Shown: piece after piece, positions 1-10,708 of the stretch
How positions within the stretch are numbered: the first letter of the stretch is position 1
Layout of the letters: each line of letters starts with the position of its first letter
Assembly: GCF_022539665.2 (NCBI RefSeq)
Contig: NC_081339.1
Location: forward strand, 5,508,017 to 5,572,016
Direction of reading: 5' to 3'
Source of the DNA: Daphnia carinata
Lineage: Eukaryota > Arthropoda > Branchiopoda > Diplostraca > Daphniidae
DNA length: 64,000 nucleotides
Made by a program: the position numbers and the translations under genes
The notes under the pieces: generated by a model
Database searches by the model: none
The model's input: only the letters and a program-made list of their open reading frames with translations
What the model was told of the DNA's origin: nothing

Positions 1-208
1 TCGTTCTGCTAATCCAGCACATCATCAATCTTGTGGCAATCACATACATCCCACATACCATTAAAATTCAGGTAATCAATACGTTGAATGTGGTGGGGCT
101 CGGTGTCACAGTTATTCTGAATTAGCATGAAAAGATACAGCTCGCCCTTGGACGGATTGAAACCGCTGACCGGAACAACTCTAGTCATCAGGAAGAGGTC
201 TGGATTAA
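1..208 (-). CDS. Partial exons of an unidentified gene running off the left edge
   Basis: On the minus strand the segment from about 208 to 59 is open and coding-like; it includes the peptide VPVSGFNPSKGELYLFML. It ends at a good splice donor (GTATGT from base 58), and an acceptor (TTAG) follows so that a second exon would start at base 8 and leave the window. The implied intron of about 50 bases is short but within the range seen here. If that intron is ignored, the frame reads on to a stop at 9-11. The upstream limit is uncertain: acceptors lie at 209 or 217. I do not recognise the family. It could be the tail of a gene from the neighbouring region or a decayed exon. Confidence 0.3.
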
Positions 209-2529
209 CTGCATTTCTAGGCAAATTAATATTGGATTGTTTCCTTTGCAATTTCAGTTGGAATTTTTAAGATGGGACGTATCGCAATCCAATGTCGAGT
301 TGACGGCTGCAGGATTATTTGAAATCACTCCTCGATTATTTCCTAAGGTATCGATAGAATACATCTTTTGTTAAATTTTTTCAATTTGAATGTTACATTT
401 AGTTGATTGGCACCACGATGACGTACGTCATAATCCTCTGGCAGTTCCAATCATCCGAGAAGTCGACTTGAATTTACATGGCTGTCAAAGAGAATTTGTT
501 TGTTTTTTTGTTTTTTTTCTGGCATTAGCTCTAATTCAAAGAGACAATTATTTGCACAAGAATCCATGTCGAAGCATGGCGGAACTGAAGAGGGGGACCA
601 AATGTCGCGCAAAACGGAAGCCACACCCAATGTTATCATGACCTTTCAATTACTTCGATGTCTTTTATGCTATCTAGAAAGAAAAAAAGAATGCATGAAT
701 GTAATATAAATAACTCATTGAAATGAAAAGCTATAAGACTTATTGATTTAATATTATTATGTGAGTTGGATGGCTATACATATAATAGGCTTATTGCGTC
801 AATTTCTTGATAGGGGAAGGATTACGAACCATTGGTTATCAGTTGTGCAAACAGTTGTGTTTGTTACGTTTGGAAAATCAGCAAATTCGACCGATGACTC
901 GTTAGGTCTACTATCATCATCCGTCCGTGTAATGGATTGTGCAGAGCCGTGATGCTTGTCTTCTCTCTGTCCGTAAACTATTCCCGGATGCCATCTGTAA
1001 ATGTGACAAATGAAATGTCGCAAACGTTGTCATTGACCGACCGTTTCTCGTCCTGCTGTGGTCGGTTTGTTTGCTTCTTTCCGCATTGTTCAACTTGAAA
1101 ACTTTTGGCTGGCTAACTCGCCACGTTATCTTGCGGTTCTCTCGGTTTTTTCACGGTCAGCAAACAGTTTGGCGACGTGTCAATACTTTTGTTTTCGTCT
1201 GCCACTTGTTGATCCAATCAAATTCTTGTTTCGTGTTTGATTTTACCGATGCGTCGTGAAACAGCCGATTGTGTTGTACAGCCTTGTAGTAGGGCTCGTT
1301 CGCACTCCCGCCATAACTGGTCCTTTTTCACGCATAAATTAAGATTAGCAAATAAATGTTTCATTAGATCGCAGCTGATCAAGGAAATTATGACTTACAT
1401 GTTCGTATATTCCTGTTGGTGTAGCCAGTTGTCGAGGCCAAGTAAACTATCGATTTGCTATTTCATTCCTGGCACGCGCCGTCCCGTATGCGTCACACTG
1501 CGTCACAAGAACCACGGGATCGAAGACGGAATGACATCAGGACGAGACCGCAGCGAATCAGAGGTACAAGTCCTTCCTAAGACACATGACTCTCAAAGAC
1601 GCAGTACGGAAATGCAATAAAACAAAAAGAGAAATGTGCCGAAAACGGGAAATTAAACAAGAGGTATTTGAAAATTCCCGCGCGTGATTGCATCACTCAG
1701 CGATACAAGATTGTACAGAACGCGATCCAATTGCATACATTGCGAAACAGTTTCATGAAATTTCAAGTCATGTGAAGTTTCACTTTGTTTTTAACGCTGA
1801 TAAGAATGGATAATAAAAATCTTTGGCGGACTTTGAGCATTTGGCAACCCAAAAATTCGGAAAGGACAGGAAATGCAAGGCGCTAGTCCGGCGAAAAGCA
1901 GTGAAATTCGTACAAAACACGTTTCTACTCGACTAGTGTGGCTCAGCTTGCATTTCCAATACATGAACTTTATTCCTTGAGCTAGAAACTAATGCAACAA
2001 AAGATAAATTTGGAAATATTTCCTCTGTTTTTAATTCCTACGACGTGAACAGACTTTTAAACTTTGTAGACGTTAAATTTACTTTTTTTCAAATGGTATA
2101 TAAAGCGTAACATGCACTGACATCTAGTGCCTAGATGATCTTCGGTGGTCCGGGGTGCAGGCTTCAATGAGCACAAAAGAAGTTACCTGTAGCTGATTAG
2201 CGTCAGAGTGGTTCGATTCCACCTTCTGGGCGATACGAAATATTTTTAACCACTCGGTGGGGTTACCCTGCAGCTTCTTGCTACGTATCTGAAGATGACC
2301 AGAACTTGAAATCAACTCTAAACGTACAGGTAAAGAGGAAGGTGAACCTGTCGCATGTTTGCTTCCAAGATTGCAGTGGTCAATCAAGACGCTCAAGATA
2401 AATAAATACGACAAGGATGTGAAACATTCACAAATGGAAAAAAAAAATAGCCCATCTGCATACTCTAAATTAGTTCCTGAATAAAGCCAAAGGGTGAGGT
2501 AACGATGACAACCTTAGATGCAAATTTGC
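209..2529. other. Stretch with no supported gene
   Basis: Only short, low-complexity or badly composed open frames are present on either strand. A good TATA-like string (TATATAAAG, 2097-2105) stands alone; no convincing start codon and exon follow it. I see no homology to the other genes of the window. Confidence 0.5.
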
Positions 2530-2538
2530 TATAAATAG
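2530..2538 (+). promoter_or_regulatory. TATA box of the GLFY-repeat secreted protein gene
   Basis: TATAAATAG lies about 90 bases before the ATG at 2627. Transcription would start near 2560, leaving a 5' leader of roughly 65 bases. Confidence 0.6.
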
Positions 2539-2626
2539 CCAGCTTTAAACGATCGCAACAAGTGAATCGCACGGCCAACGTTGTGTTGTCCCATCCTTCG
2601 CTAGTTATAACCCTTCAAATATAAAG

Positions 2627-3241
2627 ATGCGTTGGGGAATCGTTTGTTTGATGGCCATCGTTCATTCTGTTTATGCCACGTCGGCAGTTGAGCTTACAAA
2701 CGAACCGATGCGGTTCTTGTGGGTTGCAACAACCACAACAACATCAACTGTTTCGACTAGCACTACCTGTACCACCTCAACCGCTGCCCTGACTACGTGC
2801 ACCATCGGCCGCCGTCGTCGTGGCCTTTTCTACGACGAAGTCCAGTCTGCCGTGGGCCGCCAACGACGTGGGCTGTTTTACAACGACGAGCAAGTGGAGA
2901 ACAAGGACGGCACCATCTTCCTGCCTTCCGAGAAAAAGTAAGTAAATAATTATTGCTGTTTAAATTTTTAAGATTGAACGTTGTGACCTGGGCATTGTCT
3001 GTGAAGGTCCTCCTCAGCTGATCCAGTTGCGGAAGTTGTTCCGGCCGACAAATCTTCGGCGACAGTTCCTTTGGTCATCGAATCCGGTTTTGCGGCGCCA
3101 GCCGGAGGACCTGTCCGCTTCCTGTTGTCTTTCGCCCAGTCGACTGTCACGAGTTACACGACAACGACGACGACGACGAGCCTCACCGCCTTTTGTAGCA
3201 GCACAACCGGATGGCCACTCTGCGGCAATTTCGGAAAATAA
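2627..3241 (+). CDS. Secreted Thr-rich protein with repeated poly-Arg/GLFY peptides
   Basis: Two exons, 2627-2937 and 3007-3241, join in frame to give 181 residues; the 69-base intron starts GTAAGT. Residues 1-20 form a signal peptide. A Thr/Ser/Cys-rich segment follows (residues 36-60), then two copies of a basic cleavage-type site followed by GLFY: GRRRRGLFYDE and GRQRRGLFYNDE, about 20 residues apart. Exon 2 has an Ala/Val/Pro-rich part and ends in another Thr-run and a short Cys-containing tail (CSSTTGWPLCGNFGK). RRRR and RQRR fit furin-type processing, so the product could be a pro-peptide releasing GLFY-starting peptides or a processed matrix or cuticle protein. I recall similar proteins only from Daphnia. 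The AATAAA polyadenylation signal (3237-3242) overlaps the TAA stop (3239-3241). The exon model is firm; function is unknown. Confidence 0.75.
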
Positions 3242-3891
3242 ACATCTCATTGTAAAGCCGTCTTCTTCCTTTCCCTTGTTTGTCTCGAGTTTACTCAAAT
3301 AGTATGACTAAATTTTTGGGTTTTTCTTTTAAAGAGAAAGCATTTGCAATGCGCTGTTTCGTGTTACTGTTTTATTCGTGCGGGACTAAGGCACTTCCGG
3401 GATGAAAATGGCTGTAAAAAAGGTGCCTACAATCCGGAAGGGGGGGGGGGGGGGAAACAAATACAAATAGATAACAAAGGACAAGAAAAGAGTTTCTTCT
3501 CATGTTTTACTTTGAAATTAAAAATGAAGTAACAGTAACTCACCAAAGAAATGATCTTTGCTTCCAAAAGCAATTTCACTTATGAATTTTATTGGCTGGA
3601 AGCAAAACGTCCGGCATCTATTGGAACTAGGATGATTCCTCGCGGCTCTCGTCGTGCAACTCGACCAGGTGAAAATAAAACAGCAAGACACCAGGTAGAT
3701 GGGGCGGTACTAGCAGTCAACGGTCATCCATCAACGTCACGTCTGACTGTTCGTTAATGTGAAAACGGCCATTGGCATCCGACCTTGATGGACTTGATCA
3801 ACTTTGATGTGTTTTCCTTGCAGGCAATTGAAAAAAATTCGATTTTGATTAGACATCAAATTAAAATGGGGTTCCTTTCGAGTCCGGGGCA
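3242..3891. other. Intergenic stretch with a G-run
   Basis: No gene is visible. A run of 15 G (3440-3454) and several A-rich tracts are present. The short open frames here have no recognisable content. Confidence 0.5.
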
Positions 3892-5201
3892 ATGCCACGT
3901 AAGTTCTCAGTTTGCTTCAGCGTGCGCAGCTCGTCGGTGTTAGTTAGCCATGCTTCTGCCAAGGATCTAGCTATAAGGATCATTTACGTTATTTATGTCT
4001 CTATTCGAATCGCAGTCAGCAAAATGAGCAAGACGAACAAAGGCCTTAAACGAGCGTTCAACAATTGGAACGTAAGTAACTAAATAAAGACTTTGAAATT
4101 TCGAACGTATATACGCAATAATTAACCATTGAAATGTAGGATGTCCAATTGGTCTTTGAAGATATTGCAAGACATTACGGAATTTGCAGCGACTGGAAGC
4201 TCAAGAACGTCTTGATCGTCATCGTTTTAGTTTTAATCTTTTTCGTGTTGCTCTTCGGCAACAGCGGCCGTGACGAGCAGGCGTACGCGCGTGAATTGGG
4301 ATTGAAGATTCGCATCCATAAATGGATCCCGGGTGGCGAAACGGAGCGAGGCGATTCCAATCGCAGGATCTTTTTTCACGAGACGAGCGGACGAAGCGAT
4401 TTGGGTTTGAGACAAACGTGCACAGTCGAATCGGCCGCTAGACACAATCCCGACCGGCCCATCCAAGTGTTCATGACGGCCGACCGACTCGATTATTCCA
4501 GCCCGTGGCTAGAAATTTTGCAAACGTATCCGAACATGAACGTCGTCCTGGTCGATCCGAAAGGGTACTTTGCCAACACGCCGCTGGAACATTGGTACAA
4601 CGACGGCGAGTGGAGGGAGAGCATCTACAACATCGTCCACCTGTCGGACTACATCCGCGTGCTGACGCTGCTCAAGGGAGGTGGCATGTACATGGACCTC
4701 GATTTCGTCACGATCAAACCGCTGGACGATAAGCAATTGTGGAACTTTTTCCTGATCGAAACGGCCGAAATGAAGCTGCTGTCGAATTCGGTTTTGCACC
4801 TGGAACGTGGCCACCGACTCATCAACGAAATGATTCATCGTCTAGTCAAGTATTACGACGTGGACGATTACATGTGGCACGGGCCGTCGATGATCAGCAA
4901 CATCATGAGCAAGAACTGCGGCGTGAAACGCGGCCAGCCCGATTCGAACAATTGCACGGACGTCCGTCTTCTGCCACACAACTACTTCGCGCCCATCTCC
5001 AACACGGAGTGGGAATTCCTGTTCAGCGACGCGACCGAAGGCAACATGGCCGTCGTCAAGAACGGGAGTTACGGCGTGCATTGTTGGGGTGGCAAGTCAG
5101 TGAACCATCCACTCGACCTGAAATCCAATCAGATCTACGCCGTCCTGGCGCGTGAACACTGTCCCATCACGGTGGCCAGAGCGGCCGACTTTCCCGCATG
5201 A
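3892..5201 (+). CDS. GT32 glycosyltransferase, alpha-1,4-galactosyltransferase (A4GALT)-like, copy 1
   Basis: Best model: exons 3892-3898, 4016-4071 and 4140-5201, giving 374 residues. The long open frame reaches back only to a TTG at 4149, so the true start lies in an upstream exon. ATG 4024 (362 residues) is the conservative choice; the 7-base exon ATG-CCA-C followed by GTAAGT joins in frame, and the same string occurs before copy 2. The product is a type II membrane protein: a short basic tail, a transmembrane segment (about residues 44-61), then a lumenal domain. The lumenal domain has RRIFFHETSGR, the sugar-nucleotide/metal-binding DXD motif in GGGMYMDLDF (about 200-210), and the C-terminal Gb3-synthase region with SYGVHCW and REHCPITVARAADF. 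Family members move Gal or GlcNAc onto glycolipid or glycoprotein ends in the Golgi. Donor and acceptor cannot be told from sequence. Confidence 0.85.
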
Positions 5202-6129
5202 CGTCCAGGAACAAAAGACAATTGAATTTGATTTCCTTTTATTGTTTGCAGTTGTAGTGATGGTAGAATACACGGGCCGCTACACGCAACAGTTAATGCT
5301 AAAACACGCAATCACGTTGACCGAATCAAGTGCGGTGAACGTTATTCCGATAACAAGTTGGGCTTTTGAGGGACGCACTGATTGTCCGGATGGCGACGCT
5401 TTGCTAATTTATTAAAGATAAAAGTTTTTAAAAGAACTTTTGTCCAAGTTCTTGTATTCATAACGCTAGCAAAAAGGTAAAAGTAGTTTGCGTTCATATT
5501 TAGCGCTGACGTGGCTAACTTGCACGCGTTCAAAAATGCACGAGCTTGAACAATAGTTTAGTTGGGTCAAAAGTTTCGTTTGGCTTACAGCTTTGATGGC
5601 ATTACTTTTAGCATAAAACACAAATTTTTGAAATGTTTAAGGGCTTTGACACAAAAGGTAACGATCAAACATCGAATGTAAGGCAATTAAACAAAAACTG
5701 GGACTTTCGTTTGTGTAAAGAGGGGCTGGGCATTTAAACAATTTAGCTGTACTGCACCTTGTTTTAAGTTGCATAAATTTTGAATACGCTGTGCCCCCGT
5801 TTGCCTTTGCCCATCGATAAATGAATCTCAATAGCCCATCACATTGAATATGGTAGTAATACAGGAAGTGGAACAATTGATTCACGGAGATATGACCGAG
5901 CGGGATTACCGTGACCGTTTCTTACGTTAAAGAAAAGACAATGATATAAATTTTCAATCAAAGAAGATGCACCGTCACATCCTCAACAATAAAGTGATTA
6001 ATAAAGTACCGTAAAATGGCAACTCGGAAAAGAATTAGAGAAAAGACAACGTTAGGACGCTGCGTCCATTCGTGACTGACACAGCGTTTTGCCCGTTCAC
6101 GCGCCGAGGGTACGAGTATTCGCGTTCAG
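5202..6129. other. Intergenic stretch with no gene seen
   Basis: It holds the 3' end of the preceding GT32 gene (ATTAAA near 5411 may serve as poly(A) signal). The rest is AT-rich sequence without a coding signature on either strand. Confidence 0.45.
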
Positions 6130-7887
6130 TTTCTTGTCCAGACACGTTCGAACAAAACAAGAAATCGTTGTGAATTAAGCGTCTTATCTGGCGGTATCAG
6201 TCCCGGGCACGGTAGCACGACAGGAAGATTGGACATTAGCGGGACTGAGCAAACGCAAAATGCAACAGTCTAAACGGAGCTCCCAACACGCGAGTCATTG
6301 CGTCGGAATGCGATCGGCAAACGTCTTGTCCTTCGTCCATTGAACACCTTGGAATCATCTTGTTCTCCAGAAGACCTTGCTGTTTCGTTTTTCTATTGAA
6401 ACAGGTGAGGTGGTATTGGTAAGTCCTGAACAATTGTGCTAAGAATTCAACAAATGTCCTGTAAACAGACGTGAAGATGAATCATCCCTTTTTTTCCCCT
6501 GTCTGTCTCCCTTGTGCTATTTATTTCCACTTGTGAAACTCCAGACTTGATTGAAAGTATTAATGGCCTCTAGCACGCTAACCCAAAACGATGGAAAACG
6601 AAGAACTGGATTGCCAGATGCTTATGGAAAGCCGAATCATTTTCAAAGATGTTACGATTGAGTTATCTCCCCTCCATCAAAACGTTAACGAAGAAGTGGT
6701 TCACGAGAGTTTTTTTCAATGGGCGACGGATGATGGACAAGCGCCCTTTTCAAACTTTCTCAAGCAAAATACATCCGTCACGTTCGTCAGTTCGCGCCCA
6801 TACGACAGTAGAGTGCATTTGGTATGGACAAACCCAATGCCGATTGATTTAAGCGGGCTGCCAGGTCTTTATCGCATTCTAGTGATTCGTGACATTACGC
6901 AACGACTTAGACTGCTGGACGAGCAAAACGATGAAGATAACAAGATGCTGACTGGGAGCGGCGAAACGACTATCAATTTCAAATTAGAAGATATCGAATT
7001 TTCATTGCTGTTGGTGCCGACGAACAACCAACCGGGCAATGCATTGTTAACAATGCAACGCAATGCAGGCGAACCTTACGGAGAACGGCATGGCGAGGTC
7101 GAGGAATTCAATTGTTTCGAAAAACTGGACGCCAAAGAAATTGATTCCGTCGTGAGCAATGCCCGACGAACGGGAAAGCAAATCACGGACAGGGATATCA
7201 ACAACAGCGAGGAAGATGAAATCAAAAAGAAAATGGCCGAAGAAATGAATTTCTTCATGTTGCTTTACGATTTCGAAGTGGCCCGTCGTTTGCAGAGACC
7301 TTTCGTCCATTACAGTCACGTCTTCGATTCGCTGCCCATCGGGATCGGGATTGCAATGATTCACCGCATCAACAGTAGAACAGTAAATCAAAGGTGGATA
7401 TTCTTTTCGGGGCTTTTTCTGGGCAATGGTGAATCAAGAAAACGCGTTTTAGATGACATTGTAATGGCATTCAAAGGATGGAACGAGCAGAGAAGATGCT
7501 GGACTGAATTGGATTTGATCAACATACTGCGCGAGCAGTTTGGTTCACGAAAAATGTTTCGCTGAGAGACAGGCACGACTGATAAATGTACGTTTCTCTC
7601 TATTCCATCTCTTTTAAACAATTGACAAGACAGGTAATGACATTAACTTTCTGACGTTAACGTTTAACGGGAGCTGGATTTAGCGTGTGGGATGCAAACG
7701 AGATTCTTTCGTTCTATACGAACTGTGACATATCACGTGTGGATTGAACCAATTGTAAGGTGAAAACTGTTCGCCTGCATGACACAATGACCGTATGTTT
7801 TGCTACATTTTAATACACTACCCAATTGGTCTTTGTTTTTTGAATTTTGGATAACTTTAGATAACTTGAATGTTTAACTTGAATGTC
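6130..7887 (+). repeat. Tandem duplication, unit 1
   Basis: About 1.75 kb that recurs head-to-tail as 7888-9545. Similarity covers the promoter region (CGACAGGAAGA... at 6219 and 8029), a splice-donor string ACAGGTGAGG, the whole orphan coding sequence, and 3' flank (TTTTAATACACTACCC...ATAACTTTAGATAA). Boundaries were placed by eye. Confidence 0.8.
6591..7565 (+). CDS. Orphan protein, tandem copy 1
   Basis: An uninterrupted frame of 324 residues starting at ACGATGG. I recognise no domain. There is no signal peptide and no membrane segment; the protein is acidic and rich in Asp/Glu/Asn/Lys, so probably cytosolic or nuclear. The blocks best kept between the two copies are PIDLSGLP.LYRILVIRDI, INFKLEDIEFSLLLVPT and EEMNFFMLLYDFEVARRLQR. 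Amino-acid differences are spread while these blocks are nearly invariant, which suggests both copies are or recently were under selection. A 5'-leader intron is likely: donor at 6405 (GTGAGG) and acceptor near 6544. This copy stops 15 residues earlier than copy 2, after FGSRKMFR. Function is unknown; it may be lineage-specific. Confidence 0.75.
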   Translation: MENEELDCQMLMESRIIFKDVTIELSPLHQNVNEEVVHESFFQWATDDGQAPFSNFLKQNTSVTFVSSRPYDSRVHLVWTNPMPIDLSGLPGLYRILVIRDITQRLRLLDEQNDEDNKMLTGSGETTINFKLEDIEFSLLLVPTNNQPGNALLTMQRNAGEPYGERHGEVEEFNCFEKLDAKEIDSVVSNARRTGKQITDRDINNSEEDEIKKKMAEEMNFFMLLYDFEVARRLQRPFVHYSHVFDSLPIGIGIAMIHRINSRTVNQRWIFFSGLFLGNGESRKRVLDDIVMAFKGWNEQRRCWTELDLINILREQFGSRKMFR

Positions 7888-9545
7888 CTTGTCCGGATAC
7901 GTCCAGTGGATTTAAAAGAGACCCAAACAAAGCAAAAAATTCGTCACTACTTGAAGCGGCTTATCTTGTTTAAACGCGCGAAAGGGACGATGAGATCACG
8001 TGCGATTTCCCGGAAGCGATAGCACGACAGGAAGAATTTACATTAGCGCGACTAACGCAAATTGCAAAAGTCTAACACGAAATTCCCCACACGCAACTAA
8101 TTGCGTCGGAATGCGATCAGTAAACGTCTCGTCCTTCTTCCACTGAACACGTTGGAATCATCTTGTCCTCCAGAACACCTTGCTGTTTCGTTTTCCTATT
8201 GAAAACAGGTGAGGTATTTGGTAAGCAGACTTGATTGAAAGTATCGACCGCCTCTAGCATATTAACTCAAAACGATGGAAAAGGAAGAACTGGAGCAACT
8301 GATACTTTTGGAAAGCCAAAGTATTTCGATTGTGTTGACTCCCGCCGAACAAGGCGCTAACGAAGATGAACCGGAAGATTTGGTTCACGAGAATTTCTTC
8401 CAGTGGACAGATTCCCAGTGGAGGGATGATGGAGACTCGTCACTTTCAACGTTTCTCAAGCAAAATCCGTCTGTCATCTTCGTCAGTTCGATCCAAGACA
8501 ACGGACAACACAATTTGAAATGGACAAACCCAACGCCGATCGACTTAAGCGGACTGCCAAGTCTCTATCGCATTCTAGTGATTCGCGACATTACGCAACG
8601 ACTTAGACTGCTGGACGAGCAAAAGGATGAAGGTAACAAGATGCTGACTGGGCAAAACGGCAAAACGACTATCAATTTCAAATTAGAAGATATCGAATTT
8701 TCATTGCTGTTGGTGCCGACGAAAAACCAACCGGGCAATGCATTTTTAACAATGCAGCGCGATGCGGGCAAACCTTACGGAGAACCGCACTGCAAGGTCG
8801 AAGAATTCAATTGTTTCAAGCAACTGGACGCCAAAAAAATTGATTCGATTGTGAAAGATGCCCGACGAACAGGAAAGCAAATCACGGACGGCGATATCAA
8901 CGACAGCGAGGAAGATGAAATCAAAAAGAAAATGGCCGAAGAAATGAATTTCTTCATGTTGCTTTACGATTTCGAAGTGGCCCGTCGTTTGCAGAGACCG
9001 TTCGTCAATCGCAGTCACGACTACGATTCGCTGCCTATCGGGATCGGCATTGCAATGATTCACGACATTAACAGTAAAAACGAAAATCCAGGGTGGGAAT
9101 TCTTTTCGGGACTTTTTCAGCACGGCGGTGAATTAAGAAAAGACTTTTTAAAAGAAATCGTAACCGAATTCAAAAAACGGAACGATAAGGGAGGGCCCTG
9201 GACTAAATCAGATTTGATTGATATGCTGCGCAAGCAGTTTGGTTCACGAGAGCTGTTTGACTGTGACGCAGATAAGTCTTCTATGCTATCCCTTTTAAAC
9301 AATTGACAAGACAGGTAATGACGTTGGCTTTCCGACACGCTGAACGGGGGTCGAATTTGGTGGGCGGGATGAAAACCGGCTTCTTTTATTTTATACGAAC
9401 ATTACGCTATGACAAATTACGTGTGGCCTGGACCAATGCAATGCCAAAAATATTCGCCTATATGACACATTGACATTACTTCTTGCTGCATTTTAATACA
9501 CTACCCTATTGGTCTTCGCATAACTTTAGATAATTTGAATGGTAA
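7888..9545 (+). repeat. Tandem duplication, unit 2
   Basis: Second copy of the unit at 6130-7887, directly adjacent. Relative to unit 1 it lacks about 120 bases in the leader: unit 1 has 140 bases between the leader donor and acceptor, unit 2 only 20. It also carries small in-frame insertions in the coding part. Confidence 0.8.
8275..9306 (+). CDS. Orphan protein, tandem copy 2
   Basis: Paralog of the gene at 6591, 343 residues, with extra residues near position 25-45 (PEDLVHENFFQWTDSQWRD) and a longer C-terminal tail (DCDADKSSMLSLLNN) that copy 1 has lost by a stop. The conserved blocks are the same as in copy 1, including EEMNFFMLLYDFEVARRLQR followed by DSLPIGIGIAMI. No known domain, signal peptide or membrane segment is visible. 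Its leader keeps the donor-like ACAGGTGAGG at 8205-8214, but only 20 bases separate it from the acceptor-like GCAG. That is too short to splice, so this copy probably has an unspliced leader. The start ATG matches copy 1 in context (AAAACGATGGAAAA). Confidence 0.75.
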   Translation: MEKEELEQLILLESQSISIVLTPAEQGANEDEPEDLVHENFFQWTDSQWRDDGDSSLSTFLKQNPSVIFVSSIQDNGQHNLKWTNPTPIDLSGLPSLYRILVIRDITQRLRLLDEQKDEGNKMLTGQNGKTTINFKLEDIEFSLLLVPTKNQPGNAFLTMQRDAGKPYGEPHCKVEEFNCFKQLDAKKIDSIVKDARRTGKQITDGDINDSEEDEIKKKMAEEMNFFMLLYDFEVARRLQRPFVNRSHDYDSLPIGIGIAMIHDINSKNENPGWEFFSGLFQHGGELRKDFLKEIVTEFKKRNDKGGPWTKSDLIDMLRKQFGSRELFDCDADKSSMLSLLNN

Positions 9546-10204
9546 TGAGTTGCTCGATATCGATTGTTATCTATCCGCGAATGCGAATAGAGATCAATGT
9601 CAAACACGCATCAAGCATGAAATGGTCAGCAAATTCACAAATGTAAAACAAACGAAAAATTCGAATGGGACGCGCCTGCCTGCGCAGGTGCATCCGCAAT
9701 CGGCCCGAGGACGTTGTTTAAAAAGGCTTCGGTAAAACGAGAAACGACAACAACATGATTGACAGGAAGTCAAGCGAGACAGTTGTACGCAGCAAAACAA
9801 ATTTTTCTCGCCCCACCTCCCACGTCGAAAAAGCTCTCCCCACCTTTGCATAGACTGACAGCGATGTCGTACAGGTATACACTTGAATTTCCATAACAAC
9901 AAACACCTTTCCCCTTGAAAATGCGAGTCTTACCGTTAGTTGAGTTACAGCATTTCAACTCGATGTACAATTTGTTGGGCGAATGAACAATCTACGCAAG
10001 TACATTAAAGAATCCATCAGCTTAAAGTTTTTGAGACAGGTATGGTAATTGAATACTGTTCATACCTGTCGGCATTGCCGTTGGTTGTGGGGATGCCAAA
10101 CAAAAAAACTTGGACTCAAAAAACAGCAGTTTGAACTTTTTACTCTGGGGATCCATCACTAGTTCAAGTGCTCCCGTGTGCGGACGTGACGTTGTTAGTT
10201 GCAC
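9546..10204. other. Intergenic stretch with no gene seen
   Basis: It lies between the orphan-gene duplication and GT32 copy 2. No coding signature is visible, only short open frames of poor composition. Confidence 0.45.
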
Positions 10205-10708
10205 ATGCCACGTAAGTTTCAGTTTACCTAGTGGACGTCAGCTGCAACGATGTCCGTGTCCGGCAACTAACTGAAATCCAAACTCAGCTGGCAGTGGAGA
10301 AAGGAAATGGGACGTTGCGCAATTTACAATTTACAGGTAAAGCAAAAAAAAAAGACGAACGATTTTTTTGTTTAGAAAAATTTTCAAAACGGCAATGGGA
10401 TTATTTAGTTTGTTAACAAGACTTTTTGTGTTGTTCAATACCTGCAATTGTAGGACAACGGTGAAAACATGGGGGCAGCTCAAAATCTGTTAGGTTCAAG
10501 TTGGCCCACAAATGTGTGGCTTTACTTGACGATTGTTAGCCTAACTTTGATGCCGATGTATCGCTAATATAACAATCAAAATGCAAATTGAATGACTTCT
10601 CTTCTTCCTTATGTCATTTAAATGTGAAACTTTAAGATGTAGATGAGATATTCCCCTTTTTTAGTAATTAGACATTTACCTTTTAATGTTGGCAAACCAA
10701 TTCGTTAG

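Noticed and set aside
2205-2235. GTGGTTCGATTCCAC resembles a tRNA T-arm
   Set aside because: No matching acceptor stem, D-arm or anticodon arm lies in the preceding 60 bases.
4509-5081. Long antisense and out-of-frame open frames inside the GT32 gene
   Set aside because: They follow from the GC-rich codon use of the real frame and have no conserved motifs; the same holds for similar shadows in the GT31 and GT10 genes.
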